Shown: positions 46,439 to 54,010 of the stretch, in pieces
Numbering within the stretch: the first letter of the stretch is position 1
Layout: each line of letters starts with the position of its first letter
Origin: an uncultured bacterium
GTDB lineage: Bacteria; Bacillota; Clostridia; UBA1381
NCBI GenBank assembly: GCA_905215805.1
Contig: CAJMRL010000007.1
Span: forward strand, 29,849 to 93,848
DNA: 64,000 bases
Direction: 5' to 3'
Notes under the pieces: model-generated
What the model was told of the DNA's origin: nothing
Database searches by the model: none
What the model saw: the letters and a program-made list of their open reading frames with translations, nothing else
Position numbers and translations under genes: made by a program

Positions 46439-46467
46439 ATTATATAATAAATAATCAGACATGTCAA
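46439..46467 (-). promoter_or_regulatory. Perfect consensus sigma-A promoter of the ruvAB run
   Basis: On the minus strand TTGACA (46462-46467), a 17-bp spacer and TATAAT (46439-46444). The predicted start near 46432 gives a leader of about 57 nt. No LexA box overlapping it was recognised. Confidence 0.82.
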
Positions 46468-46557
46468 TACCATTCAAACTTTTTACTTTAAAAGGAAATA
46501 GCTATACATGTACTCAAAGCCACTAAAATCAAATTTCATATTTTCTATGACAATATA

Positions 46558-46596
46558 AAAACCTAAAGCCCCGCATTATCAAAGCTTTAGGTTTTT
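46558..46596 (-). terminator. Terminator of rnjA
   Basis: AAAACCTAAAGC and GCTTTAGGTTTT form a perfect 12-bp stem at the end of the RNase J gene, followed on the minus strand by a T-rich tract. Confidence 0.87.
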
Positions 46597-46601
46597 AAGC
46601 A

Positions 46602-48269
46602 TTATATTTCCTCTATTATAGGCAAAATCATAGGATTTCTCTTTGTCTGATCGTAAATATATCTTGCCACAGAAGATTTAAGCGCGCTCTTCATTGCCGA
46701 CCACTCAATATTTCTGCGTTCAAGACATTCAAGAACACTTTCCTCGGCTGCGTATTTTACACCTTCTATGAGATTCTCAGCCTCTCTTACATACACAAAT
46801 CCTCTCGATATTACATCCGGTCTTGAAACCATCTGTCTTGTATCATGCGATATTGTAACTACAACTATAATCAATCCATCCTGAGAAAGATGCTTTCTGT
46901 CACGGAGAACTATATTTCCTACATCTCCGACGCCTAAGCCATCGACCAAAATCTTTCCTGCCGGAACTGTTCCTGAAATTTTTGCCCTTTCGCTGTCCAG
47001 CTCAAGTACAGAACCGTTGGAAAGAACAAAGCTTCTTGATTTAGGTATTCCCACTTGCTCCGCCAAGTTTTGATGCAGTACAAGATGACGATGCTCGCCG
47101 TGTACCGGTATAAAAAATTTCGGTTTCACAAGCGCAAGCATGAGCTTTAGCTCCTCTTGACACGCATGTCCCGACACATGTACATCCGCCAAAGATTTAT
47201 AAATAACCTCCGCGCCTATTTTAAACAATTCGTTTACAACATTTGAAACTGATTTCTCATTTCCCGGAATAGGCGTAGCGCTGATGATGATAAGATCGTC
47301 CTTTGTTATTTCCACCTTGCGGTGATCGGAATATGCCATTCTCGTAAGAGCGCTCATTGGCTCTCCCTGCGAGCCTGTTGTAATAATTACTATCTGATTT
47401 GGCCTGTATTTCTTTATATTATCTATATTTATCAAAACGCCCTCAGGAACCTTCATATATCCCAAAAGTATGGATATTTCAACTATATTCTCCATACTTC
47501 TGCCGCTTACGGCAACCTTTCTTCCTGTTTTAACGGCCGCATCTATAATTTGCTGAACCCTATGCACATTTGACGCAAAGGTAGCTATAATTATACGCTT
47601 GTCACAGTTCGCGAAAATACTATTAAAAGTTGCACCCACAGAACGTTCGCTCATTGCAAAACCGGGACGTTCAACATTCGTACTGTCCGACATAAATGCC
47701 AGTACACCTTCATTTCCCAATTCTCCGAAACGTGCGAGATCTATCATCTCACCATTTATAGGTGTTGTGTCTATTTTGAAATCTCCGGTATGCACAACCG
47801 TTCCTACCGGCGTTCTTATGGCAAGAGCAACCGAATCAGCTATAGAATGATTAGTACGTATAAATTCAACGCTAAAATTCTGTCCGACATCTACGACCGT
47901 ACCCGCCTTTACTCGTACAAGCTTCACACTTGATAAAAGATTATGCTCCTTCAGTTTATGTTCAACCAAGCCTAATGTCAGCTTTGTTCCGTACACCGGA
48001 ACATTGATAGACTTCAAAAAATACGGAAGTCCTCCTATATGATCCTCATGACCGTGTGTAAGAAAAATCCCTCTGATTTTCTGCCAATTCTTTTCAAGAT
48101 AGGTAATATCATTTATTACCATATCCACTCCCGGCATATCATCATCAGGAAAAGCCATACCGCAGTCAATCATAATGATTTCATTTCCATACTCAAAGGC
48201 GGTCAAATTCTTTCCGATCTCGTCCAGACCGCCGAGCGGTATGATCTTCAATTTTTTAGTTTTTGCCAT
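46602..48269 (-). CDS. rnjA: Ribonuclease J
   Basis: 555 residues. A metallo-beta-lactamase/beta-CASP RNase with 5'-to-3' exonuclease and endonuclease activity, central to mRNA turnover in Firmicutes. The zinc motif is LTHGHEDHIGGLPYF (about 73-87). Further ligands lie in VHTGDFKID and in PVHGEHRHL of the beta-CASP part. The ribosome site is AAGGAGG. The leader contains a short hairpin (GCGCAA/TTGCGC, 48299-48312), which may affect transcript stability. RNase J1 and J2 are often paired in Firmicutes; no second gene is in the window. Confidence 0.96.
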   Translation of the reverse strand: MAKTKKLKIIPLGGLDEIGKNLTAFEYGNEIIMIDCGMAFPDDDMPGVDMVINDITYLEKNWQKIRGIFLTHGHEDHIGGLPYFLKSINVPVYGTKLTLGLVEHKLKEHNLLSSVKLVRVKAGTVVDVGQNFSVEFIRTNHSIADSVALAIRTPVGTVVHTGDFKIDTTPINGEMIDLARFGELGNEGVLAFMSDSTNVERPGFAMSERSVGATFNSIFANCDKRIIIATFASNVHRVQQIIDAAVKTGRKVAVSGRSMENIVEISILLGYMKVPEGVLINIDNIKKYRPNQIVIITTGSQGEPMSALTRMAYSDHRKVEITKDDLIIISATPIPGNEKSVSNVVNELFKIGAEVIYKSLADVHVSGHACQEELKLMLALVKPKFFIPVHGEHRHLVLHQNLAEQVGIPKSRSFVLSNGSVLELDSERAKISGTVPAGKILVDGLGVGDVGNIVLRDRKHLSQDGLIIVVVTISHDTRQMVSRPDVISRGFVYVREAENLIEGVKYAAEESVLECLERRNIEWSAMKSALKSSVARYIYDQTKRNPMILPIIEEI

Positions 48270-48349
48270 TTTTACCTCCTTATATTTTTTGTATAAAAGC
48301 GCAAGTTTGCGCTGATATTTATATTTCCGATCATTACAACATCATTATT

Positions 48350-48379
48350 ATTATAACACATTACCTATGATTTAGTCAA
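48350..48379 (-). promoter_or_regulatory. Sigma-A promoter of rnjA
   Basis: On the minus strand TTGACT (48374-48379), an 18-bp spacer and TATAAT (48350-48355), giving a leader of about 75 nt. Confidence 0.7.
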
Positions 48380-48419
48380 GCGTAGTATGGAATTGTTTTC
48401 AAAAAAGCAACAAATAAAA

Positions 48420-48456
48420 ATATGCGCAGCTTATAAAATCAAATCGCCGCACATAT
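48420..48456 (-). terminator. Terminator of the EutL-like gene
   Basis: ATATGCGCAGC and GCCGCACATAT pair as an 11-bp stem with two G-U type mismatches. On the minus strand it is followed by TTTTTATTTG, separating this unit from the rnjA promoter. Confidence 0.72.
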
Positions 48457-48461
48457 CGTTT

Positions 48462-49175
48462 TTAGTTTATAAACGGCTCGCATACCGGCTCCGGCTCGCT
48501 GCCCATTGTTCTTAGCAGACGCAGTCCCGCTGCTTTTGCTTCAATAACACTTTTCTTTACAGCCGTGCTTTCTCCTGTAAACACTGCTATGATCTCATTT
48601 GAATGGCTTGTACCCTCAGACGGACGCATTGTTTTTACAAGCTCCACATTCGCCGACTTAACAGCAATATCCGCAATTACAAGACCTATCGGAGCCGGTG
48701 ACGCGCACACAAATCCAAACGCCTGTCCCTTTGAGATTCCGAAAAAGCTGCTTATCGCCTCATCACATCTCGCGCTATACTGAAACTCCAAATGACCTGC
48801 ATCGCTTATGTATATTTCTCCGCAGTTACGGTCTATAAGCTCCACCGCTACTTTAACGGCAGCGCGCACATCGGAAATATTTTCACTCCCTATAACGATA
48901 AAATTTCCGTGTCCGCCCCAACCCTTCGTATCACGCGGGATTTCAATCGAAACAAGTCTTGCGGCGGTCTGCTTCAGTGCATCATCTACAGCAGTGATCT
49001 GAGCTGCCGCACCTGTTCTTGAGCCTATAAGTCCCACCGCGCGGTATTTTTCCGGAATATTCATTTGTCTTTGAAGCTCACTGTCAATACTGCCTATCAC
49101 AAGACCGATCGTATCACACGGAGCTGTGCCTATAAACTGTTCCATATTTCTGCCGTCAAACGGTATGTTCATCAT
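48462..49175 (-). CDS. EutL-like double BMC-domain (BMC-T) shell protein, orphan
   Basis: 237 residues. Two tandem circularly permuted BMC-type domains are recognisable by comparison with EutL of ethanolamine microcompartments. Domain 1 spans about 20-115 (QRQMNIPEKYRAVGLIGS; AVDDALKQTAARLVSIE). Domain 2 spans about 135-230 (ISKGQAFGFVCASPAPIGLV; VKSANVELVKTMRPSEGTSH). EutL forms trimers that make facets of microcompartment shells and are proposed to gate a central pore. No BMC-H or BMC-P gene and no ethanolamine or diol enzyme lies nearby. It follows the TM1266-like gene by 114 bp and may share its transcript. A functional shell cannot be concluded from one gene. Confidence 0.85.
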   Translation of the reverse strand: MMNIPFDGRNMEQFIGTAPCDTIGLVIGSIDSELQRQMNIPEKYRAVGLIGSRTGAAAQITAVDDALKQTAARLVSIEIPRDTKGWGGHGNFIVIGSENISDVRAAVKVAVELIDRNCGEIYISDAGHLEFQYSARCDEAISSFFGISKGQAFGFVCASPAPIGLVIADIAVKSANVELVKTMRPSEGTSHSNEIIAVFTGESTAVKKSVIEAKAAGLRLLRTMGSEPEPVCEPFIN

Positions 49176-49214
49176 TTTTTCTCCAAATAAATACAGTAAA
49201 TATTATTATTTTTA

Positions 49215-49243
49215 TTGCAATTTCTAAAATAATGTGGTATAAT
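49215..49243 (+). promoter_or_regulatory. Plus-strand sigma-A promoter antisense to the TM1266-like gene, reading toward hydG
   Basis: TTGCAA (49215-49220), a 17-bp spacer and a perfect TATAAT (49238-49243). A transcript from here would cross the TM1266-like gene in antisense before reaching hydG at 49617. No better plus-strand promoter was seen closer to hydG. Confidence 0.6.
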
Positions 49244-49289
49244 TATTACATCGATCTGACGGTAAAGACATAAGTCTGAGCTTGCAAGA

Positions 49290-49538
49290 TTATGCTTTTG
49301 TATACTGTACCTTACTGTTTACGCCCGGAATCATTCCGAGCTTACCGGAAAGGGCACTGATCTTTTCGCCCGGAGCATCTACTATAATGCTTATTATAGC
49401 TATATTTCTGCTCCTGTATGGAATTCCCATACGGCCGACAATATATTCAGCGTATTCATGCAGTATGCCATTTATTTTTTCGGTTGAGCTAAGATCCTCA
49501 ACTATTATTCCAATCAAAGCAATTCTTGTATCCATCAT
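49290..49538 (-). CDS. TM1266-family iron-only hydrogenase system putative regulator
   Basis: 82 residues (ATGs at 49538 and 49535 after a GGGAGA site). It has the ferredoxin-like/ACT-type fold of the TM1266 family: an opening RIALIGIIVEDLSSTEKING, then HEYAEYIVGRMGIPYRSRNI and IISIIVDAPGEKISALSG. Family members accompany HydE, HydF and HydG in anaerobes and are annotated as putative regulators, without demonstrated DNA binding. It is divergent from hydG with only 78 bp between them and has a consensus promoter at 49563-49591. Confidence 0.9.
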   Translation of the reverse strand: MMDTRIALIGIIVEDLSSTEKINGILHEYAEYIVGRMGIPYRSRNIAIISIIVDAPGEKISALSGKLGMIPGVNSKVQYTKA

Positions 49539-49562
49539 ATTCTCCCGTCAGTTATTAATTTA

Positions 49563-49591
49563 ATTATATATCAAACCAAGAAAAAAGTCAA
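49563..49591 (-). promoter_or_regulatory. Consensus sigma-A promoter of the TM1266-like gene
   Basis: On the minus strand TTGACT (49586-49591), a 17-bp spacer and a perfect TATAAT (49563-49568), placed in the 78-bp gap just before the hydG ribosome site. Confidence 0.8.
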
Positions 49592-49616
49592 GGTTTTAAT
49601 AAGGGAGGAATAATCA

Positions 49617-51035
49617 ATGTATGACGTAAAAAGTCCACATGCAGAAGAATTTATCTGCCATGAGGAAATTCTTGACTCGCTTAAATATGCCGAGGAAAAC
49701 AAAAATAATAAAGAGCTTATAAAAAGCATAATAGAAAAAGCGCGCGCCTGTAAGGGCATAACTCACAGAGAAGCGGCAGTTCTTCTTGCATGTGATGATA
49801 ATGAGCTTAACCATGAAATGTTTACTCTTGCAAAAGAAATAAAACAAAAGATATACGGAAAAAGAATTGTATTTTTTGCTCCTCTTTATCTTTCCAACTA
49901 CTGCATAAATTCATGTGTGTACTGTCCATACCACGTAAAAAATAAGCATATATGCCGTAAAAAGCTTACTCAAGAGGAAGTAAAGGCTGAAACGATCGCG
50001 CTTCAGGATATGGGACACAAGCGCCTTGCTTTGGAAGCGGGAGAAGATCCGGTAAATAATCCGCTTGAATATATACTCGAGTGTATAAAAACAATCTATT
50101 CAATAAAGCACAAAAACGGTGCTATAAGACGTGTTAATGTAAATATTGCCGCAACTACGGTTGAAAATTATAAAAAGCTCAAGGATGCAGGAATAGGTAC
50201 ATATATACTGTTCCAAGAAACCTATAACAAGGAGCATTACGAAGAATTGCACCCGGCAGGCCCAAAGCACGACTACTGCTGGCATACGGAGGCAATGGAC
50301 CGTGCACAAGAGGGCGGTATAGACGATGTAGGTCTCGGAGTACTTTTCGGACTTGACACATACCCGTACGAGCTTGTCGGTATACTGATGCACGCAGAAC
50401 ACCTTGAAGCGCGTTTCGGAGTAGGTCCCCATACAATAAGTGTTCCCCGTATTTGCCCGGCTGATGATATAAATGTAGACGAATTTTCAAACGCTGTTCC
50501 TGATGAAAAATGGCATAAAATTATAGCCATACTTCGTATCGCTGTTCCGTACACAGGAATGATCGTCTCCACACGTGAAAGTGAAGAAAACAGAAAAGCA
50601 GCTCTTGAGCTTGGAATATCTCAGATAAGCGGCGCATCATCTACAAGTGTCGGCGGATATGTAAAACCAGAAGCTCCTGAAGAGAATACGGCACAGTTTG
50701 ACCGTTCCGATACACGTACGCTTGATGAGGTGCTGAACTGGCTTTTGGAGCTTGGATATATTCCGTCGTTCTGTACAGCCTGCTACCGTGAGGGACGAAC
50801 CGGAGACAGATTTATGCCGCTCGCAAAATCCGGAGCAATTCAGAATTGCTGTCAGCCTAATGCGCTTATGACTCTTAAAGAATATCTTATGGACTATGCT
50901 TCCCCAGAAACACGGAAAAACGGTGAAAAGGTTATCGCAGAGGAAATCAAGAATATCCCAAATGAAAAGGTTCGCAGAATATGCGAGGAGCACTTGAAGG
51001 ATATTGAAAACGGAAAAAGAGATTTTAGATTTTAA
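49617..51035 (+). CDS. hydG: [FeFe]-hydrogenase H-cluster radical SAM maturase HydG
   Basis: 472 residues, the typical length. HydG cleaves tyrosine to make the CO and CN ligands of the H-cluster. The radical SAM motif is CINSCVYC (about 96-103, CX3CX2C) in the context YLSNYCINSCVYCPYHVKN. The C-terminal auxiliary-cluster motif is CTACYREGRTGDRFM (about 386), with CX2C plus a further cysteine in QNCCQPNALM. The ribosome site is GGGAGG. Partners HydE, HydF and the hydrogenase itself are not in the window. The divergent TM1266-like gene supports the role. Confidence 0.97.
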   Translation: MYDVKSPHAEEFICHEEILDSLKYAEENKNNKELIKSIIEKARACKGITHREAAVLLACDDNELNHEMFTLAKEIKQKIYGKRIVFFAPLYLSNYCINSCVYCPYHVKNKHICRKKLTQEEVKAETIALQDMGHKRLALEAGEDPVNNPLEYILECIKTIYSIKHKNGAIRRVNVNIAATTVENYKKLKDAGIGTYILFQETYNKEHYEELHPAGPKHDYCWHTEAMDRAQEGGIDDVGLGVLFGLDTYPYELVGILMHAEHLEARFGVGPHTISVPRICPADDINVDEFSNAVPDEKWHKIIAILRIAVPYTGMIVSTRESEENRKAALELGISQISGASSTSVGGYVKPEAPEENTAQFDRSDTRTLDEVLNWLLELGYIPSFCTACYREGRTGDRFMPLAKSGAIQNCCQPNALMTLKEYLMDYASPETRKNGEKVIAEEIKNIPNEKVRRICEEHLKDIENGKRDFRF

Positions 51036-51046
51036 TCATGAACATG

Positions 51047-51074
51047 GGGCTGCCGCATTAAGAAGCGGCAGCTC
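51047..51074. terminator. Terminator hairpin between hydG and the GH43 gene; short member of the palindromic repeat family
   Basis: GGCTGCCGC (51048-51056) and GCGGCAGCT (51065-51073) form a strong stem around ATTAAGAA, followed by a T-rich tract. The sequence GGCTGCCGCATTAAGAA matches the left end of the palindromic element near 31.2 kb at 16 of 17 bases. It lies between convergent genes and may serve both. Confidence 0.8.
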
Positions 51075-51080
51075 TTATAT

Positions 51081-51998
51081 TTATTCATCTATTCCATATT
51101 TATTTACAAGCGCCTGATATTCTTCCTCCGTTATGGGCATAATCGTACCATGCCTGAATATATCCGGTGTTTCAAACCCCTCTTGCTTCACAAATTTTCC
51201 CGAATCAAGATCATCCGTCATATATGGCTGATACCCCTCTCCTGATGCGAATGCATCAAGAAAAAGGAAATACTTTTCTTCACCATTTACCTTACATGCC
51301 GTAGGTCCTTCAAATCCAAATAAGCCCTTAAGTGAAAAGTCTTCTACCTCCTTAAAGTCTCCGTCCGGTCTGCCGCTTACCTCCATAAAAATTGATTTGT
51401 CTGTTTCGTTCTTGGTAAATCTATAGTACTTTCCATTCACATGAAGTATTGTTGTATCTATAGTTTCATATTCACGGTCTATGTAAAGCTTCGGAGTGTC
51501 AAAGCTTTTGAAATCCTTTGTGTATGAATAATATACGCGTTCATTTGTATAATCATCCGCAGCTGTTTTCGATGACCAATATACTATATACATCCCTTTG
51601 TCATCATCATAAACCGACTCCGGAGCCCAAGCACAGCCTGCATCCTTCGACGCAATTTCCTGCATTCTCTGCTCGGACCAGTTTACAAGATCATCTGATT
51701 CCCATATCATGATCGAACGGCTTCCTTCTCTCTGACAGCTTACCCATGCCTCTCTGTTATTTCCTCTGTTGTATATAGAAAGATCTGTAGCTATAAGATA
51801 AAATCCGGTTCCGTCATGCTTTCTCATTATATGAGGATCTCTCAGTCCTCTTTCACCCATAATGCTTCTTATTACAGGCTTTGCTCCGTTCAGATTCTTC
51901 CATGAATATCCGTCACGCGAAACAGCAAAATATATCTGCTCTTCATCCGGCGTGCTTTCGTGTCCCTTAAAATGTACAAATAAATAAGCTGATTTCAT
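51081..51998 (-). CDS. GH43-like glycosidase, cytoplasmic (probable arabinosidase or galactosidase)
   Basis: 305 residues from the ATG at 51998, which has a GGAGGA site 4 nt upstream. The five-bladed propeller signature includes RGLRDPHIMRKHDGTGFYLI, a typical general-base region, then GCAWAPESVYDDDKGMYIVY (aspartate and glutamate region) and GLFGFEGPTACKVNGEEKYF. Family 43 enzymes release arabinose, xylose or galactose from side chains. With no signal peptide it would act on imported fragments. The gene lies 17 bp after ruvC, an unusual pairing. Exact specificity is not predictable. Confidence 0.87.
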   Translation of the reverse strand: MKSAYLFVHFKGHESTPDEEQIYFAVSRDGYSWKNLNGAKPVIRSIMGERGLRDPHIMRKHDGTGFYLIATDLSIYNRGNNREAWVSCQREGSRSIMIWESDDLVNWSEQRMQEIASKDAGCAWAPESVYDDDKGMYIVYWSSKTAADDYTNERVYYSYTKDFKSFDTPKLYIDREYETIDTTILHVNGKYYRFTKNETDKSIFMEVSGRPDGDFKEVEDFSLKGLFGFEGPTACKVNGEEKYFLFLDAFASGEGYQPYMTDDLDSGKFVKQEGFETPDIFRHGTIMPITEEEYQALVNKYGIDE

Positions 51999-52015
51999 AA
52001 TATCCTCCATAAATT

Positions 52016-52519
52016 TTATTTCACCCCGTTAAGTCCAAGAAGATTATTCATCTTATTTGAATGAGCATGGCATATGGCAAGAGCCAGTGCGTCCGCCGCA
52101 TCGTCAGGCTTTGGAATAACATTCAAATGTAGTATAAGCTTTACCATTTCCTGTATTTGCTTTTTATCCGCTCTGCCGTAACCCGTCACACTTTGCTTCA
52201 CCTGAAGCGGCGTATATTCTCTAACAGGCAATCCCTTGTTTGCCGCCGCTACAAGAATCACTCCCCTTGCCTGCGCAACATTTATAGCTGTTTTCTGATT
52301 TGAATTAAAAAATAATTCCTCTATAGCCATGGAATCCGGCTTATGCTTATCTATAAGCATGGCCATTTCATCATATATTTTTTTTAGTCTGTCAACCGTA
52401 TTCATACCTGCCGGAGTTGTAATAGCTGTATACTCTATCGGACGAAATTTATTTCCCTTATACTCTACTACCCCTACGCCGACTATCGCATAACCCGGAT
52501 CTATACCGATTATTATCAT
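52016..52519 (-). CDS. ruvC: Holliday junction resolvase RuvC
   Basis: 167 residues. Catalytic acids are visible in IGIDPGYAIVG (Asp, about 6), AIEELFFNSN (Glu, about 66) and KPDDAADALALAICH (Asp pair, about 138-141); the DNA-contact loop is VTGYGRADKKQI. It nicks Holliday junctions symmetrically. Here it is 5.6 kb away from ruvAB and divergent from argG. The GH43 gene directly downstream is probably cotranscribed. Confidence 0.97.
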   Translation of the reverse strand: MIIIGIDPGYAIVGVGVVEYKGNKFRPIEYTAITTPAGMNTVDRLKKIYDEMAMLIDKHKPDSMAIEELFFNSNQKTAINVAQARGVILVAAANKGLPVREYTPLQVKQSVTGYGRADKKQIQEMVKLILHLNVIPKPDDAADALALAICHAHSNKMNNLLGLNGVK

Positions 52520-52567
52520 TTACTGCATCCTCTCTGTTTTATTCATTAATTATACATATCATTGAAT

Positions 52568-52594
52568 AATTTTGCATAAAATATTCATAAATTT
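52568..52594 (+). promoter_or_regulatory. Candidate ArgR operator upstream of argG
   Basis: A stretch with TGAATA at its left end and TATTCA at its right end (TGAATAATTTTGCA, then TGCATAAAATATTCA) contains two overlapping ARG-box-like sites of the TGAAT-(AT-rich)-ATTCA type, just upstream of the argG promoter. Repression by arginine is inferred from the family, since no argR gene is in the window. Confidence 0.5.
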
Positions 52595-52608
52595 ATTTAT
52601 TGTAGCTA

Positions 52609-52637
52609 TTGATAAATTTTCCTTTTTGATGTATAAT
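52609..52637 (+). promoter_or_regulatory. Sigma-A promoter of argGH
   Basis: TTGATA (52609-52614), a 17-bp spacer and TATAAT (52632-52637); predicted start near 52644. Confidence 0.78.
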
Positions 52638-52646
52638 AGAAGCATA

Positions 52647-52661
52647 GTGAAAATATTTCAC
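52647..52661 (+). promoter_or_regulatory. 15-bp palindrome at the argG transcription start
   Basis: GTGAAAATATTTCAC is a perfect palindrome covering roughly +4 to +18 of the argG transcript. Its position suits a repressor-binding site; the protein is not known. Confidence 0.55.
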
Positions 52662-52699
52662 ATTATTGATTATAGCATAAATTAGGAGGAATTGCAACA

Positions 52700-53920
52700 A
52701 TGGCAAAGGATAAAGTTGTATTGGCATATTCCGGCGGACTTGATACTTCTATCATCATAAGCTGGTTAAAGGAAAATTATGATTATGACGTAGTTTGCGT
52801 ATGCGGTGACGTTGGTCAGGGAAAGGAAACTGACGGTCTTGAGGAAAGAGCTAAAAAATCAGGTGCTCTCAAGTGCTATATCGCTGATCTTCGCGATGAC
52901 TATGTTAAAGATTATATATTCCCGACATTAAAGTCGGGCGCAATGTACGAGGGTAAATATCTTCTCGGTACATCGCACGCTCGTCCGATAATAGCAAAGA
53001 AGCTTGTTGAGGTAGCTCATAAGGAAGGCGCTGTTGCTATTTGTCATGGCGCTACAGGTAAGGGTAACGATCAGGTTCGTTTTGAGCTTGCTATAAAGGC
53101 TCTCGATCCTACTCTTAAAATTATAGCTCCATGGAGAATTTGGGACATCAAATCACGTGAGGATGCTGTTGACTATGCAGAGGCTCACGGCATAGAAATT
53201 CCGGTAACCAAAAAAGAGCTTTATTCACGTGACCGTAATATCTGGCACATCAGCCATGAGGGTATGGATCTTGAGGATCCGTGGAACGAGCCGCAGCTTG
53301 ATTCTCTTCTTAAGCTCGGCGTATCTCCTGAAAAAGCTCCGGATAAGCCGACATATGTTACGATCGGTTTTGAAGCAGGCGAACCTGTTTCGGTAGACGG
53401 CGTAAAGATGGATCCGAGACCGCTTGTTGAAAAGCTTAACGAGCTTGGCGGTGCAAACGGTGTTGGTATAGCTGATATTTGCGAGGACAGACTTGTTGGT
53501 ATGAAGAGCAGAGGCGTATATGAGACACCGGGCGGCACTATTCTTTATGCAGCTCTTCAGGAGCTTGAGTATTTGTGCCTTGACCGTGATACTCAGGCAT
53601 TTAAGCGCATGAGTCAGACTCAGTTCTCACAGCTCGTATACGATGGAAAATGGTTCACACCTCTCCGTGAAGCTATGAGCGCTATGTATGACGTTATGGA
53701 CAAATACGTTACAGGCGAAGTAAGGATGAAGCTCTACAAAGGCTCATGCACACCTGCCGGCGCTAAATCGCCGTATTCGCTTTATAACGAGAACATCGCT
53801 TCATTCGGCGACAGCCACGAGCTTTACAGCCACAAGGATGCTGAAGGCTTTATCAATCTCTTTGGCTTGCCGCTTAAGGTTCGCGCTATGATGAAAAAAG
53901 CTAACGGTATCGAAGACTAA
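52700..53920 (+). CDS. argG: Argininosuccinate synthase
   Basis: 406 residues. It joins citrulline and aspartate with ATP cleavage. The ATP-pyrophosphatase loop is LAYSGGLDTSIIISWL (about 8-23); further motifs are GTSHARPIIAK, CHGATGKGNDQVRFELA and the stretch beginning SRDRNIWHISHEG. The ribosome site is AGGAGG. argH follows after 90 bp containing a hairpin. The gene has its own promoter with palindromes that suggest arginine control. Confidence 0.98.
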   Translation: MAKDKVVLAYSGGLDTSIIISWLKENYDYDVVCVCGDVGQGKETDGLEERAKKSGALKCYIADLRDDYVKDYIFPTLKSGAMYEGKYLLGTSHARPIIAKKLVEVAHKEGAVAICHGATGKGNDQVRFELAIKALDPTLKIIAPWRIWDIKSREDAVDYAEAHGIEIPVTKKELYSRDRNIWHISHEGMDLEDPWNEPQLDSLLKLGVSPEKAPDKPTYVTIGFEAGEPVSVDGVKMDPRPLVEKLNELGGANGVGIADICEDRLVGMKSRGVYETPGGTILYAALQELEYLCLDRDTQAFKRMSQTQFSQLVYDGKWFTPLREAMSAMYDVMDKYVTGEVRMKLYKGSCTPAGAKSPYSLYNENIASFGDSHELYSHKDAEGFINLFGLPLKVRAMMKKANGIED

Positions 53921-53937
53921 TACTTATGCCTAATATT

Positions 53938-53964
53938 AAGGGACGGACATTTTCTCCGCCCCTT
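53938..53964 (+). terminator. Hairpin between argG and argH (partial terminator or stability element)
   Basis: AAGGG/CCCTT and CGGA/TCCG arms form an interrupted 9-bp stem in the 90-bp argG-argH gap. The T tract after it is weak, so argH is probably still reached by read-through. Confidence 0.5.
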
Positions 53965-54010
53965 GATTTGTATCTGATAAACATGCTGCAAAAAGAAAGG
54001 AAGGATAAAA

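Noticed and set aside
46483..46539. Eighteen-residue minus-strand frame (MKFDFSGFEYMYSYFLLK) between rnjA and ruvA
   Set aside because: No ribosome site or promoter for it; it lies between the rnjA terminator and the ruvA promoter and looks like chance.
49282..49563. Plus-strand open frame of 93 residues opposite the TM1266-like gene
   Set aside because: The minus-strand frame has the family sequence, a ribosome site and a consensus promoter; this one is a shadow, although a plus-strand transcript may cross it.
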